Shown here: in pieces, positions 1-7,892 of the stretch
Numbering within the stretch: position 1 is the first letter of the stretch
Layout: each line of letters opens with the position of its first letter
Assembly (NCBI GenBank): GCA_049472395.1
Contig: JBLIRR010000013.1
Coordinates: forward strand, 62,001 to 126,000
Origin: JBLIRR01 sp049472395
Lineage (GTDB): Bacteria; SZUA-182; DTGQ01; JBLIRR01
Direction of reading: 5' to 3'
Length of the DNA stretch: 64,000 nucleotides
The notes under the pieces: model-generated
The model's input: only the letters and a program-made list of their open reading frames with translations
Told to the model about the DNA's origin: nothing
Databases searched by the model: none
Program-made: the position numbers and the translations under genes

Positions 1-945
1 TGTACCGAAACATTTGCGCTCGGTATTAATATGCCGGCAAGCTCAGTTATCTTTGATGAGCTAGAAAAATACAATGGCGTTGATTTTCAGTATCTTACTA
101 CCCGTCAGTATAATCAGATGGCAGGCCGTGCCGGCAGACGAGGTATGGATAAAGTGGGTTTTGTATTCTCTCAGATTATTCCTGAAGCAACTCACCCAAA
201 GGAAATCGAGCGTATTCTTTATGGAAAGAATGAGAAAATAGAAAGTCGTTTTTTTGCCTCCTATTCCACAATTCTTATTCTTTATAGCCGATATGGGGAT
301 GCTGCTTTTGATATATTCAGAAAAAGTTTACGAAATTATAAAAACGGTAAATTTCTTGGAACTCACTCCTATAAACAAGAAGAGATTCAGATTCAGAATA
401 GAATTAGGTTTCTCAAATCAGCTGGTTTTTTGGATGGCACTCATCTGACAGAAAAGGGAAAACTCGCCGCGGCTGTGAGTGGATATGAAATCCAGGTTGC
501 AGAGCTTTACTTTTCAGGCTGCTTTGACGAATGTTCCCCAAAAGAGCTTTCTGTTATCCTTGCAGCCCTTGTGACAGAGAATGATATATCTAAAAAGAAA
601 ATAGCTCAGGCACCTCATATCTCAATACATTCTCAAGCAGAAAAGGTGATCCGTCGCCTGGTGCGGAAGGAAATCAAACATGATATTGATTTTCCAATCC
701 CTGAAATGAATATGTCTTTGGCAGCACCCGTACTCGCGTGGGCAAACGGATGCCTTTTAAAGGACCTCGAATCTTTTGGCATTCCGGAAGGGGATCTTGT
801 CCGCTTATTGCGAATGACTGTTCAACTCCTCAGAGTATTGCGGGACAGATTAGAAGATCCGGTTATTTCTGACCATATGAATGAAGCACTGCTTCTTATT
901 AATCGTGATGTCGTTGATGCGCAGGCTGAATTGGAAATAGAATAG
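1..945 (+). CDS. Ski2/Mtr4-like DEAD/DEAH-box helicase, 3' part only
   Basis: The reading frame is open from base 1, so the 5' end lies outside the window; about 314 residues remain. The fragment starts in helicase motif V (TETFALGINMPA) and contains motif VI (QMAGRAGRRGMDKVG), the late RecA2 motifs of superfamily 2. The GIN-MPA and AGRAGRRG forms are typical of the Ski2/Mtr4/HelY group, which unwinds structured RNA or DNA using ATP. After the motor comes an all-helical region with a probable winged-helix part (around bases 370-700), as in Ski2-like proteins. The substrate cannot be told from this part. The stop codon is one base from the stop of the convergent tatA-like gene, leaving no room for a terminator. 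Confidence 0.85.
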   Translation, partial: CTETFALGINMPASSVIFDELEKYNGVDFQYLTTRQYNQMAGRAGRRGMDKVGFVFSQIIPEATHPKEIERILYGKNEKIESRFFASYSTILILYSRYGDAAFDIFRKSLRNYKNGKFLGTHSYKQEEIQIQNRIRFLKSAGFLDGTHLTEKGKLAAAVSGYEIQVAELYFSGCFDECSPKELSVILAALVTENDISKKKIAQAPHISIHSQAEKVIRRLVRKEIKHDIDFPIPEMNMSLAAPVLAWANGCLLKDLESFGIPEGDLVRLLRMTVQLLRVLRDRLEDPVISDHMNEALLLINRDVVDAQAELEIE

Positions 946-946
946 A

Positions 947-1267
947 TTAGGTTTTCTCCTCTGTGCTCTCTTTGTGATGATCTTCTTTATTATTATCTTC
1001 CTTATTATCAGTATCTTCTTTATTATCGTTCAAGGCATCTATTGTAATTGCGTCACTAGGAGCATTATTAAAATATTTCTTATTATTCTGTTTCGATTCA
1101 TTATCAAGATCAACCTTTACACTATCCCGAAAGTCATCAGCAGCACGTTTAAATTCTGAAAGTCCTTTGCCTAAAGTTTTTGCAAGCTCAGGGAGTTTGT
1201 CAGGGCCTATCAGTATGAGGGCTATAACTAAAATAACTATAATTTCTGTTATACCTATCCCGAACAT
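947..1267 (-). CDS. tatA: Twin-arginine translocase subunit, TatA/TatB family
   Basis: A 106-residue protein with one N-terminal membrane helix (residues about 4-22), the hinge motif GPDKLPELAKTLGKGL and an amphipathic helix continuing into EFKRAADDFRDS, the layout of TatA/TatB. These subunits form the pore or receptor part of the system that exports folded proteins. The hinge and FKRA helix look slightly more like TatA, but short sequences do not separate TatA from TatB well. The C-terminal tail is very hydrophilic and has short NKED/DNKED repeats, which also show as a TTATT-rich repeat in the DNA. A good Shine-Dalgarno (AAGGAG) precedes the ATG. It lies 81 bp downstream of purM on the same strand; no tatC is visible. 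Confidence 0.85.
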   Translation of the reverse strand: MFGIGITEIIVILVIALILIGPDKLPELAKTLGKGLSEFKRAADDFRDSVKVDLDNESKQNNKKYFNNAPSDAITIDALNDNKEDTDNKEDNNKEDHHKESTEEKT

Positions 1268-1348
1268 ATCTAACTCCTTACCTAATATTATATCCCATAG
1301 TTATTGTATCCCTTCACTCTTCTTTCTGTCAACTGTAATTCTCAGCAC

Positions 1349-2491
1349 CTATTTTTTACTCTCATAGGTAAGAACCTCATCTCTTGAATAATATCCTTTG
1401 CTTTTTATCTTAAGAGAGGGATCAGAGGTTACTCTACCGATGACGCGTGAATCAATTAAGTAAATCTTGGCAACTTCCATAACTCGTTCTGGTTCCGGTG
1501 TAATAATAACCATTCCTTGTCCCATATTCCAGGTAAGATAAGCTTCTTTATCATCAACTCTCCCCTTTTCCTGGCAATAATGCATTAAGGGCGCTGGCTC
1601 AAAAGGATTGTCCACTAATGCCCCTAATTTGGAGGGCTTTAACACTCTTCTCACCTTTCCGGGCATCCCCCCTCCTGTTATATGGCTTATTCCATGAATT
1701 TCTACTTGAGGTTCCTGACAAGAACAACCCCCAAACATTTCAACAACAGCTCGAGAGTAAATTCTGGACGCAGCCAATGTCTGATCTCCGAGAGGTACGC
1801 CATTGTAATATGTTTGATGCCAATTGTCACCATGATGAGTGTGCAATATTTTCCTTACCAGTGAAAGCCCATTAGAACGGAATCCACTTTCTTTTAAACC
1901 AACTAAATAATCCCCTTCTTTGATTTCATATCCTGTAAACATGCGATCTTTTTGTGCGAACCAGACAACTGCAGCTCCCCAATTGCAGTTAAAATTTCCG
2001 AATCCCCCTACCCTATCGCCCAGCTCAGCAACCTCTCCGTTAACAATTGCGACATTTGCTTCCTTTGCAGCCTCAATATAACCTTGGGCAAGCTCCTTGA
2101 TTTGGGGCAGAAAGGTTTTATCACCAAAGCCCAGTGAATTCACATCAAGGATTGAACCTACTAAAACAGGTTCCCCACCTTTAGCTACGGCGTCATCACA
2201 GACCATTGCAAACAAATCATACGCTAATGTTTTATAATTACCAACTCTTTCTGCCAATTCTATTTTTGTACCAATGCCGTCAAATCCGATACTCATTACT
2301 GTATTTAATGGCAAATTGGCCACATCAATAACTCTTATTCCGGAGAAATCATCAGAAGGCACTATTACTTCACCTAATCTGCCCTCTCTATTGTGCCAGG
2401 TTTGTTTGGCCGCATTATAGAAAATCTTTGAGATTGTATCGCCTAATTCAATATCTACACCGGTATCTTTATATACGAATTTCTGAGTCAT
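1349..2491 (-). CDS. purM: Phosphoribosylformylglycinamidine cyclo-ligase (AIR synthase)
   Basis: PurM closes FGAM to aminoimidazole ribotide with ATP in purine synthesis. Family landmarks are present in order: YKDTGVDIELGD at the N-terminus, the DGIGTK signature (usual DGVGTK), DLFAMVCDDAVAKGGEP, a NGEVAELGDRVGG loop where many PurMs have a GGETAE motif, and ITGGGMPGKVRRVLKP near the C-terminal domain. At 380 residues it is about 30 longer than classical PurM. The start codon overlaps the end of purN by 23 bp, so the two are translationally linked. The altered GGETAE loop makes this a divergent variant, but the paired purN supports the assignment. Confidence 0.88.
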   Translation of the reverse strand: MTQKFVYKDTGVDIELGDTISKIFYNAAKQTWHNREGRLGEVIVPSDDFSGIRVIDVANLPLNTVMSIGFDGIGTKIELAERVGNYKTLAYDLFAMVCDDAVAKGGEPVLVGSILDVNSLGFGDKTFLPQIKELAQGYIEAAKEANVAIVNGEVAELGDRVGGFGNFNCNWGAAVVWFAQKDRMFTGYEIKEGDYLVGLKESGFRSNGLSLVRKILHTHHGDNWHQTYYNGVPLGDQTLAASRIYSRAVVEMFGGCSCQEPQVEIHGISHITGGGMPGKVRRVLKPSKLGALVDNPFEPAPLMHYCQEKGRVDDKEAYLTWNMGQGMVIITPEPERVMEVAKIYLIDSRVIGRVTSDPSLKIKSKGYYSRDEVLTYESKK

Positions 2492-3242
2492 CTTCTTCCA
2501 GCTTTACCCCATAGGGGATTCTTTTTCCATCAAAGAATAAATTATTATGTTCATCCTGAGTAAATTTGCCCTCGGCAAGATATAACAATGTCAAAGGAAA
2601 TATGACCCAATCTCCCTTTTCCTTGAGATGCTGCTGGTTTTTCGCAGCAACATGTTGAAGTAGTGCTTCATTGTGGGGATCAAAATTCTCTCCATAATCG
2701 ACTTTGAGAGGGGGTGAAATCATTAATATTGGGCCTTCATCTACCGCAGTATCAAGTAGATGAGTCGTTGAGGCGATATGCTTTTCTCTCGCAACAATGG
2801 CATCTCTTACCGCATGTGCTCCCGTATACTTCCTTTTGCCTCCGTGCATAATTGAAAGATCAGCAGGATGAATATTGACCCCTGGAAATCCTTTGACTAA
2901 TCTTTCACTTGCAATACTCATATAACCTGCATATGCTATTACAGATATATTGTAAGGAGATAGTGCGTTAATAGTGTTCTCATCAAACTCTGCCCTTATT
3001 TCCATATTTTGTATCTGCTTACCTTTTTTACTTTTAGTTGCATAAAATGATCGTATATCTCTGATCACGACGGGAATATTAAAATCCTTTCCTATTTCTG
3101 GAGCATTACTATTATAAGTGTCACTGAAGATTACCACTACTTCGAAGGGACACGATTTTTTCTTATGTGCGTAATTTCTTTCAAACTCAATAATCTTTCT
3201 CAAATTGGTACCAGAGCCGGACATAAATCCGGCTACACTCAT
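2469..3242 (-). CDS. purN: Phosphoribosylglycinamide formyltransferase
   Basis: PurN transfers a formyl group from 10-formyl-THF to GAR. The protein begins with the expected SGSGTNLRKI phosphate-binding turn and carries NIHPADLS (catalytic N and H), KYTGAHAVRDAI and the THLLDTAVDEGPIL motif with the conserved Asp. I place the start at the ATG at 3242 (257 residues): it is preceded by a G-rich Shine-Dalgarno (AGGGGGG) and matches the usual family start, whereas an upstream in-frame GTG at 3284 has poor spacing. It is longer than the roughly 200-residue classical PurN; the extra length is mostly an insert around residues 70-95 and a C-terminal extension after the formyl-transfer core. It is first in a purN-purM pair. 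Confidence 0.88.
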   Translation of the reverse strand: MSVAGFMSGSGTNLRKIIEFERNYAHKKKSCPFEVVVIFSDTYNSNAPEIGKDFNIPVVIRDIRSFYATKSKKGKQIQNMEIRAEFDENTINALSPYNISVIAYAGYMSIASERLVKGFPGVNIHPADLSIMHGGKRKYTGAHAVRDAIVAREKHIASTTHLLDTAVDEGPILMISPPLKVDYGENFDPHNEALLQHVAAKNQQHLKEKGDWVIFPLTLLYLAEGKFTQDEHNNLFFDGKRIPYGVKLEEDDSEIRI

Positions 3243-3361
3243 CTTTGCCCCCCTGGAACCCCCTAATATTTTTATCTTATTCACCTCTATTTCCCCGAGT
3301 ATAGTAAAAATAATAAATAACAGGATGAATGTTTTATAACATGGAATATGTTATTTTTCAA

Positions 3362-5230
3362 CTAAAATCTCTCAGCATGGCCAATTATGGATAAAAGAGA
3401 GCTAAGAAGCTCAGCAAGTTGAGGAAATTGAGATTCAGCGATGGTGGCCTCTTGCAATAGAAGCTTTACAGCTCGTGGGATGAAAGATTCGAATCCCTCC
3501 TTTCCCTTAATCTTTGATAAATATCCATAGGCGCCTAATGCTTGCATGTGTCGCTGAAAGCGGCAATAGAAAAGAGACTCTCTCAGTTGTTGAGTATTAT
3601 ATGAAGCCTTACTCTCGAGTTGTTTTATATAATATTCACAAAGCTCTTGCTCCACATCTTGCTCTAAAGGACAATAAGGATCAAAAATAAGAGAGACTGC
3701 ATCGTAGGCTGGAGGTCCAATCCTGGCGCCTTGAAAATCAATAAAATATATCTCTCCCTGCCTGAGCATAATATTCTGCGACTGGAAATCTCTATGTATT
3801 ACTATTTTCGGGTAACTGTCCACCTTTCTCGCGAGTTTCTTGAACTCCTCCCGAAGAGAACCTTCTGAATGCACATTTATGTTAAGATAACCTTTTATAA
3901 ATCTATTCAAAAAATATTCACTTTCCCAAAGAAAAGTCTCATAATCAAATACCCATGAACGTAAGCTTTTGTTTCCCGTGGGGTCGATTAATTGAAAGGA
4001 AATTAATCGATTAAGAATCATTCTATACATATGCAGAATCTCTTCCCTGTTTTTATCCCTATGGAACCATGTGAACAGATCAATATCTCCCAGATCTTCA
4101 AATAGAGCACACCCTCTCTTTAAATCATATGAAAGAATTTCCGGTACCGGGATTTTATGCTTTTTAAAATATTTTGTATATTCAATCTGTCTTTTTAAAT
4201 CAGGATCATTCATAAAGGTTTTAAGCTTTATCGCGAATGTTTCATCGGGCAAACGAATCCTTGTATACAAGCGATCCGATCCACCAGATCCAAGGATAAC
4301 ACTCTCTTTTGACTTTCCTCTCCTATGAATTGTCAAAGGAATCACTTTATCCTGATACACTAAGCTATTCTTTATTATTTCTCCTTCTTTAATAACTCCC
4401 CCCGGAAGAACAATACAGTTTTCAAGCCTGGCACCTGGTTCAATACTGCATCCGGATTCTAAAACAATAATTCCTTTTAGCTGGCAATCGATGGGCATAT
4501 GAACATCAGGGCCGATGAAACGATCAGATGACCTTTGAGAAAGCTCTTCCACTATAGTGTCCACATAGACATCAATAGTCCCCATATCTCTCCAACGAGA
4601 GTGAGAAACATCAAAAGTACCAATTTTTTCTCCAGCCTCAGAAGCATTGCACCATGTCTCTGTTATGGGGGAAAAACCATCCGGCAAGTATCCGAGAAAT
4701 TCAGGTTCATAGAGAGCAATACCCGTGAATGTGACAAACCGTTTTACTTTTCTTTCTCTCCCCTCCTTGCCAACACACATGAACTTTCCTTTTTCATCTA
4801 TACCGACCTGGTTATATTTATGAACATTATGTACCGCGAGAGTGACCATATTATTATTTTTTCTATGATGATGATAAAAAGCTCTGATATCAAGATTACA
4901 CAGGACATCGCTATTATGAACGATGAAACTCTTCTCCTTCAAAAATTCCCTCGCATTATAGAGGGCTCCTCCTGTTCCCATTATTGGATCTTCAGGAAAA
5001 AACCTTACACGATCGTCAAGAGTTGATAATTCCACCCATTGTTGAACCTGTACCCCAAGATGATGAAGATTAATCCCAATTTTCTCAACAGGAAGGTCAA
5101 GCAGCTTATCTAACACATATGCAATGAGCGGACGTCCGAGAAGAGGGAAAAGTGGCTTGGGAATAATTGAACTTATTGGTCTGAGCCTCTGTCCAAAGCC
5201 AGCAGCAAGAATAAAAGCATTAAGTTTCAT
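3362..5230 (-). CDS. MurU-AmgK-like fusion: sugar-1-phosphate nucleotidyltransferase plus sugar kinase
   Basis: Three parts are visible in 622 residues. Residues 1-235 are a nucleotidyltransferase (ILAAGFGQRLRPISS and PKPLFPLLGRPLIAY, the G-x-G-x-R and K motifs). Residues about 240-300 look like left-handed beta-helix repeats (IGPDV, LESGCSIEPGA, LPGGVI). Residues about 305-580 are an aminoglycoside-phosphotransferase-type kinase with catalytic VIHRDFQSQNIM and metal-binding YFIDFQGARIGPPAYD. The IDFQ-A-GP-YD-SL signature is that of AmgK, which phosphorylates MurNAc or GlcNAc at C1; MurU then makes the UDP-sugar. Separate amgK and murU are known in Pseudomonas; here both activities seem fused, with MurU first. 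The gene starts 7 bp after the NamZ-like gene, which supports the MurNAc reading. It could instead act on another hexose. Confidence 0.75.
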   Translation of the reverse strand: MKLNAFILAAGFGQRLRPISSIIPKPLFPLLGRPLIAYVLDKLLDLPVEKIGINLHHLGVQVQQWVELSTLDDRVRFFPEDPIMGTGGALYNAREFLKEKSFIVHNSDVLCNLDIRAFYHHHRKNNNMVTLAVHNVHKYNQVGIDEKGKFMCVGKEGRERKVKRFVTFTGIALYEPEFLGYLPDGFSPITETWCNASEAGEKIGTFDVSHSRWRDMGTIDVYVDTIVEELSQRSSDRFIGPDVHMPIDCQLKGIIVLESGCSIEPGARLENCIVLPGGVIKEGEIIKNSLVYQDKVIPLTIHRRGKSKESVILGSGGSDRLYTRIRLPDETFAIKLKTFMNDPDLKRQIEYTKYFKKHKIPVPEILSYDLKRGCALFEDLGDIDLFTWFHRDKNREEILHMYRMILNRLISFQLIDPTGNKSLRSWVFDYETFLWESEYFLNRFIKGYLNINVHSEGSLREEFKKLARKVDSYPKIVIHRDFQSQNIMLRQGEIYFIDFQGARIGPPAYDAVSLIFDPYCPLEQDVEQELCEYYIKQLESKASYNTQQLRESLFYCRFQRHMQALGAYGYLSKIKGKEGFESFIPRAVKLLLQEATIAESQFPQLAELLSSLLSIIGHAERF

Positions 5231-5237
5231 TTATGTA

Positions 5238-6407
5238 TTATGTATATAATAGGTAATTTTGTCTTATTTTTCTGAATTCACAAAGATTCTTACTGTATGA
5301 CTCCTTGATCTTCGAAAGAGATGCCCCTTCCTCTAAAAGAAGCCGAATTGTATCTGTTCCAAAAAGGATATCAATCGGCTTCTTTTTTGTTTCATATTCA
5401 TAAGGCCCCTCATTCCAGCGAAAGTTCTCAGGATACATATCCATAACAGTTTTTATAATAGCAACTCCCGTATAAAATGGTTTGAATGCTTGTCGCTCTA
5501 AGACATGAAGCTGTGATCCACTGCATAATTGACCTTGAAATTTATCGAAAGTTGGCTGAAAATATACTGGCCGAAACAGGACCCCGGGAAGCCTTACATT
5601 ATTTAATTCCGCGCTCAATCGTTCCGCATCAATAAAAGGTGCACCAAATAGTTCAAATGGTCTCGTCGTCCCCCTACCCTCACTCAAATTTGTTCCCTCC
5701 AAAAGGCACATACCTGGATACACGATTGCAGTGTCCATAGTCGGGATATTGGGTGAAGGCATTACCCATGGAAGACCCGTGTCCTCAAAGTACATGTCGC
5801 GTTTATACCCTTCCATAGGGATAATACTCAAATCCAAACTTTTATAATATTCTCCCTTTAAATATAAAGCAATTTCACCGACGGTCATCCCATGGCGAAT
5901 AGAGAGTTTTTTAAGACCTATAAAGGAATAAAAATTTTCGTTTACCACTGGACCTTCAATATCAAGGGCATTAAGGGGGTTTGGGCGATCGAGCACAACA
6001 ATACTTTTATTAAAATTCTCACAAGCCTCAAGACAATATGCCATTGTCCAAATATATGTGTAATAACGTGCGCCTATATCAAAGATATCAATAACTAAAA
6101 GATCAATATCTTCCAGCATGGAATAAATTGGTTTCCTATGCTTTCCATACAAGCTATGAACTGGAAGATGAGTCTTAGGATCATTAAATCCTTCCCATTG
6201 CACCATATTAGCTTGAGTTTCCCCTCTTATTCCATGTTGTGGGCCAAAAAAACATCTAAGCACAATAAATGGTGCTTGACTCACAATATCTGAGGCATGG
6301 TCATAATTCGCATTAATTGATGGGGGATGACATAAAAGTCCTGTATTTTTATTTTTTAATCTCTCAGGCCATCTTTTCCCTATAAGTTCTAAGCCGATTT
6401 TAACCAT
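5238..6407 (-). CDS. namZ: DUF1343/NamZ-like exo-beta-N-acetylmuramidase
   Basis: This matches the DUF1343 (YbbC/NamZ) family, whose characterised member in Bacillus releases MurNAc from the non-reducing end of peptidoglycan fragments. Visible landmarks: GLELIGKRW, FGPQHGIRGETQAN, DLLVIDIFDIGARYYTYIWTM, DRPNPLNALDIEGP, MPSPNIPTMDTAIVYPGM and LLEGTNLSEGRGTTRPFE, all in the expected order. I prefer the ATG at 6407 (389 residues), because family members start close to this point; an in-frame TTG at 6440 is possible. Neither has a strong Shine-Dalgarno. No clear signal peptide is seen, so it is either cytoplasmic or exported by another route. The next gene, 7 bp on, is a MurU-AmgK-like fusion, so the pair would liberate, phosphorylate and activate MurNAc. 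Confidence 0.82.
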   Translation of the reverse strand: MVKIGLELIGKRWPERLKNKNTGLLCHPPSINANYDHASDIVSQAPFIVLRCFFGPQHGIRGETQANMVQWEGFNDPKTHLPVHSLYGKHRKPIYSMLEDIDLLVIDIFDIGARYYTYIWTMAYCLEACENFNKSIVVLDRPNPLNALDIEGPVVNENFYSFIGLKKLSIRHGMTVGEIALYLKGEYYKSLDLSIIPMEGYKRDMYFEDTGLPWVMPSPNIPTMDTAIVYPGMCLLEGTNLSEGRGTTRPFELFGAPFIDAERLSAELNNVRLPGVLFRPVYFQPTFDKFQGQLCSGSQLHVLERQAFKPFYTGVAIIKTVMDMYPENFRWNEGPYEYETKKKPIDILFGTDTIRLLLEEGASLSKIKESYSKNLCEFRKIRQNYLLYT

Positions 6408-7055
6408 AATAATTATCACATTATGGCGCTCATGAGACAATGTATCTCGTAAGCGTATTCAATAGTTGAGCAACGTATCTTTCTATGCTTTAATGCTAAA
6501 TCTCAGTAAATTTTATCAAAAAGGCTTATTTTTTTCAATTACAGATGACTCTTACAGCAATTAATTATAACAGTTTGTTTCCTTGAACAAAGAATATTCT
6601 TTTTAGCAATTTTATAATATGAAATTAATAATACTGTATGTAAAAAATTTCATAGTATAACCTACGCTTCTTCCATGGATAGTCATTTAAAAAATATATC
6701 ACCATAGGTAAATTTTCTAGCTATTAAGTTGATAACCACCTGATTTTATAACCTTACAATAGTGTGTGTGAAAGTATCTTTAATAGTCTTTCAACATAAA
6801 AAAAATAGTGGTATATATTTTGCTTTCTATTTTAAGTAATGAAAATTTTGAATACGAGATTAAATTAATAAGAGATATAACCTAAAAAAATAGAAAGGGG
6901 GAAAATAAAATTTATAAGCCATAGAAAGGAATGCGAGGATGAGGAAGCGTTAAATAAAATATATATATCAGAAAGGGGGGATTAAATAAAAAATAAGAAA
7001 ATGCTTTGCAAGTATTAATTGTTAATAACAAAGAATATAAGGGACAAGAAATAAG
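6408..7055. other. AT-rich intergenic region upstream of the Gly/Tyr-repeat genes
   Basis: About 650 bp without a supportable gene. It separates the minus-strand namZ from the plus-strand repeat-protein gene and must hold both promoters. Close to the plus-strand gene there are three purine-rich tracts, each beginning AGAAAGG (near 6892, 6922 and 6970), looking like Shine-Dalgarno sites with no reading frame behind them. No clear -35/-10 pair or terminator stands out in the AT-rich background. Confidence 0.5.
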
Positions 7056-7847
7056 ATGGAACGAAGAAGTAAAATGATGAAGAAACGGCTGTTTGAGGCA
7101 ATAATTATAACAATATTATTCATAGTATTGCTCGGTATAGGGCTTATACATTCCTTATATGCTCAAACGACCACTACTCCATGGACTGGAACCACAGTTG
7201 GCACTACCGGTACTACTACTACAAATTATACATCAACCTATCCGACAACGACAACGTATAATCCCTATTCTACAACATACCCGACGACAACTACTTATAA
7301 TCCATATGGAACTTATTATGGAAGTCAATACGCCAGTGGTTACTATGGTGGGAGTCCATACGGAACAGGCTATTATGGCAGCAATCTTTATAGCGGCTAC
7401 TATGGGAGCGGTTATTATGGCGGGAATCTTTACGGAACAGGCTATTATGGCGGCGGTTATTATGGCAGCAGTCTTTATGGAAGTAGGCTCTATGGTTCTG
7501 GCCTATACGGATCAAGTCTTTACGGAGGTTTATATGGCAGTAGCCTCTATGGCGGTTTATATGGCAGTAGCCTCTATGGCGGTTTATATGGCAGTAGCCT
7601 CTATGGCGGATTATATGGGAGCAGACTCTATGGCGGGCTCTATGGTGGATTATCCGGTGGGCTCTATGGTGGATTATATGGCAGCAGTCTATATGGCGGT
7701 GGATACTATGGCGGATTATATGGGAGCAGTCTATATGGCGGGCTCTATGGTGGATTATCCGGTGGGCTCTATGGCGGATTATATGGTGGACTCGGCCTCT
7801 ATGGCGGATTATCCGGCGGGCTCTATGGCGGCCTAGGACTTTATTAA
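7056..7847 (+). CDS. Secreted Gly/Tyr-rich repeat protein (copy 1)
   Basis: Not a family I can name. Residues 7-37 form a signal peptide ending LYA before QTTTT; then comes a Thr/Tyr/Pro-rich linker (residues about 38-90) and, to the end, tandem repeats of Tyr, Gly, Ser and Leu. The commonest unit is GGLYGSSLY (9 residues, 27 bp), present as near-identical DNA copies around 7525-7610; GGLSGGLYGGLYG blocks follow. There is no Cys. Low-complexity Gly/Tyr repeats of this kind suggest an extended fibre, matrix or adhesive coat protein outside the cell (inference). The start may instead be the ATG at 7074 (MMKKRLFEA), which aligns with the start of the paralogue 46 bp downstream. It ends GLGLY with no anchor. 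Confidence 0.8.
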   Translation: MERRSKMMKKRLFEAIIITILFIVLLGIGLIHSLYAQTTTTPWTGTTVGTTGTTTTNYTSTYPTTTTYNPYSTTYPTTTTYNPYGTYYGSQYASGYYGGSPYGTGYYGSNLYSGYYGSGYYGGNLYGTGYYGGGYYGSSLYGSRLYGSGLYGSSLYGGLYGSSLYGGLYGSSLYGGLYGSSLYGGLYGSRLYGGLYGGLSGGLYGGLYGSSLYGGGYYGGLYGSSLYGGLYGGLSGGLYGGLYGGLGLYGGLSGGLYGGLGLY

Positions 7848-7892
7848 TGACTATTAAGAAAATATAAATAAAATTAGCTGAAAGGAAGGAGT

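Noticed and set aside
4535..5026. Open frame of 163 codons on the plus strand
   Set aside because: It lies opposite the well-supported MurU-AmgK fusion, with no ribosome-binding site or domain.
7520..7615. Regular 27-bp repeats that could look like a CRISPR array
   Set aside because: There are no unique spacers: the units abut in frame and encode protein repeats. No cas genes are near.
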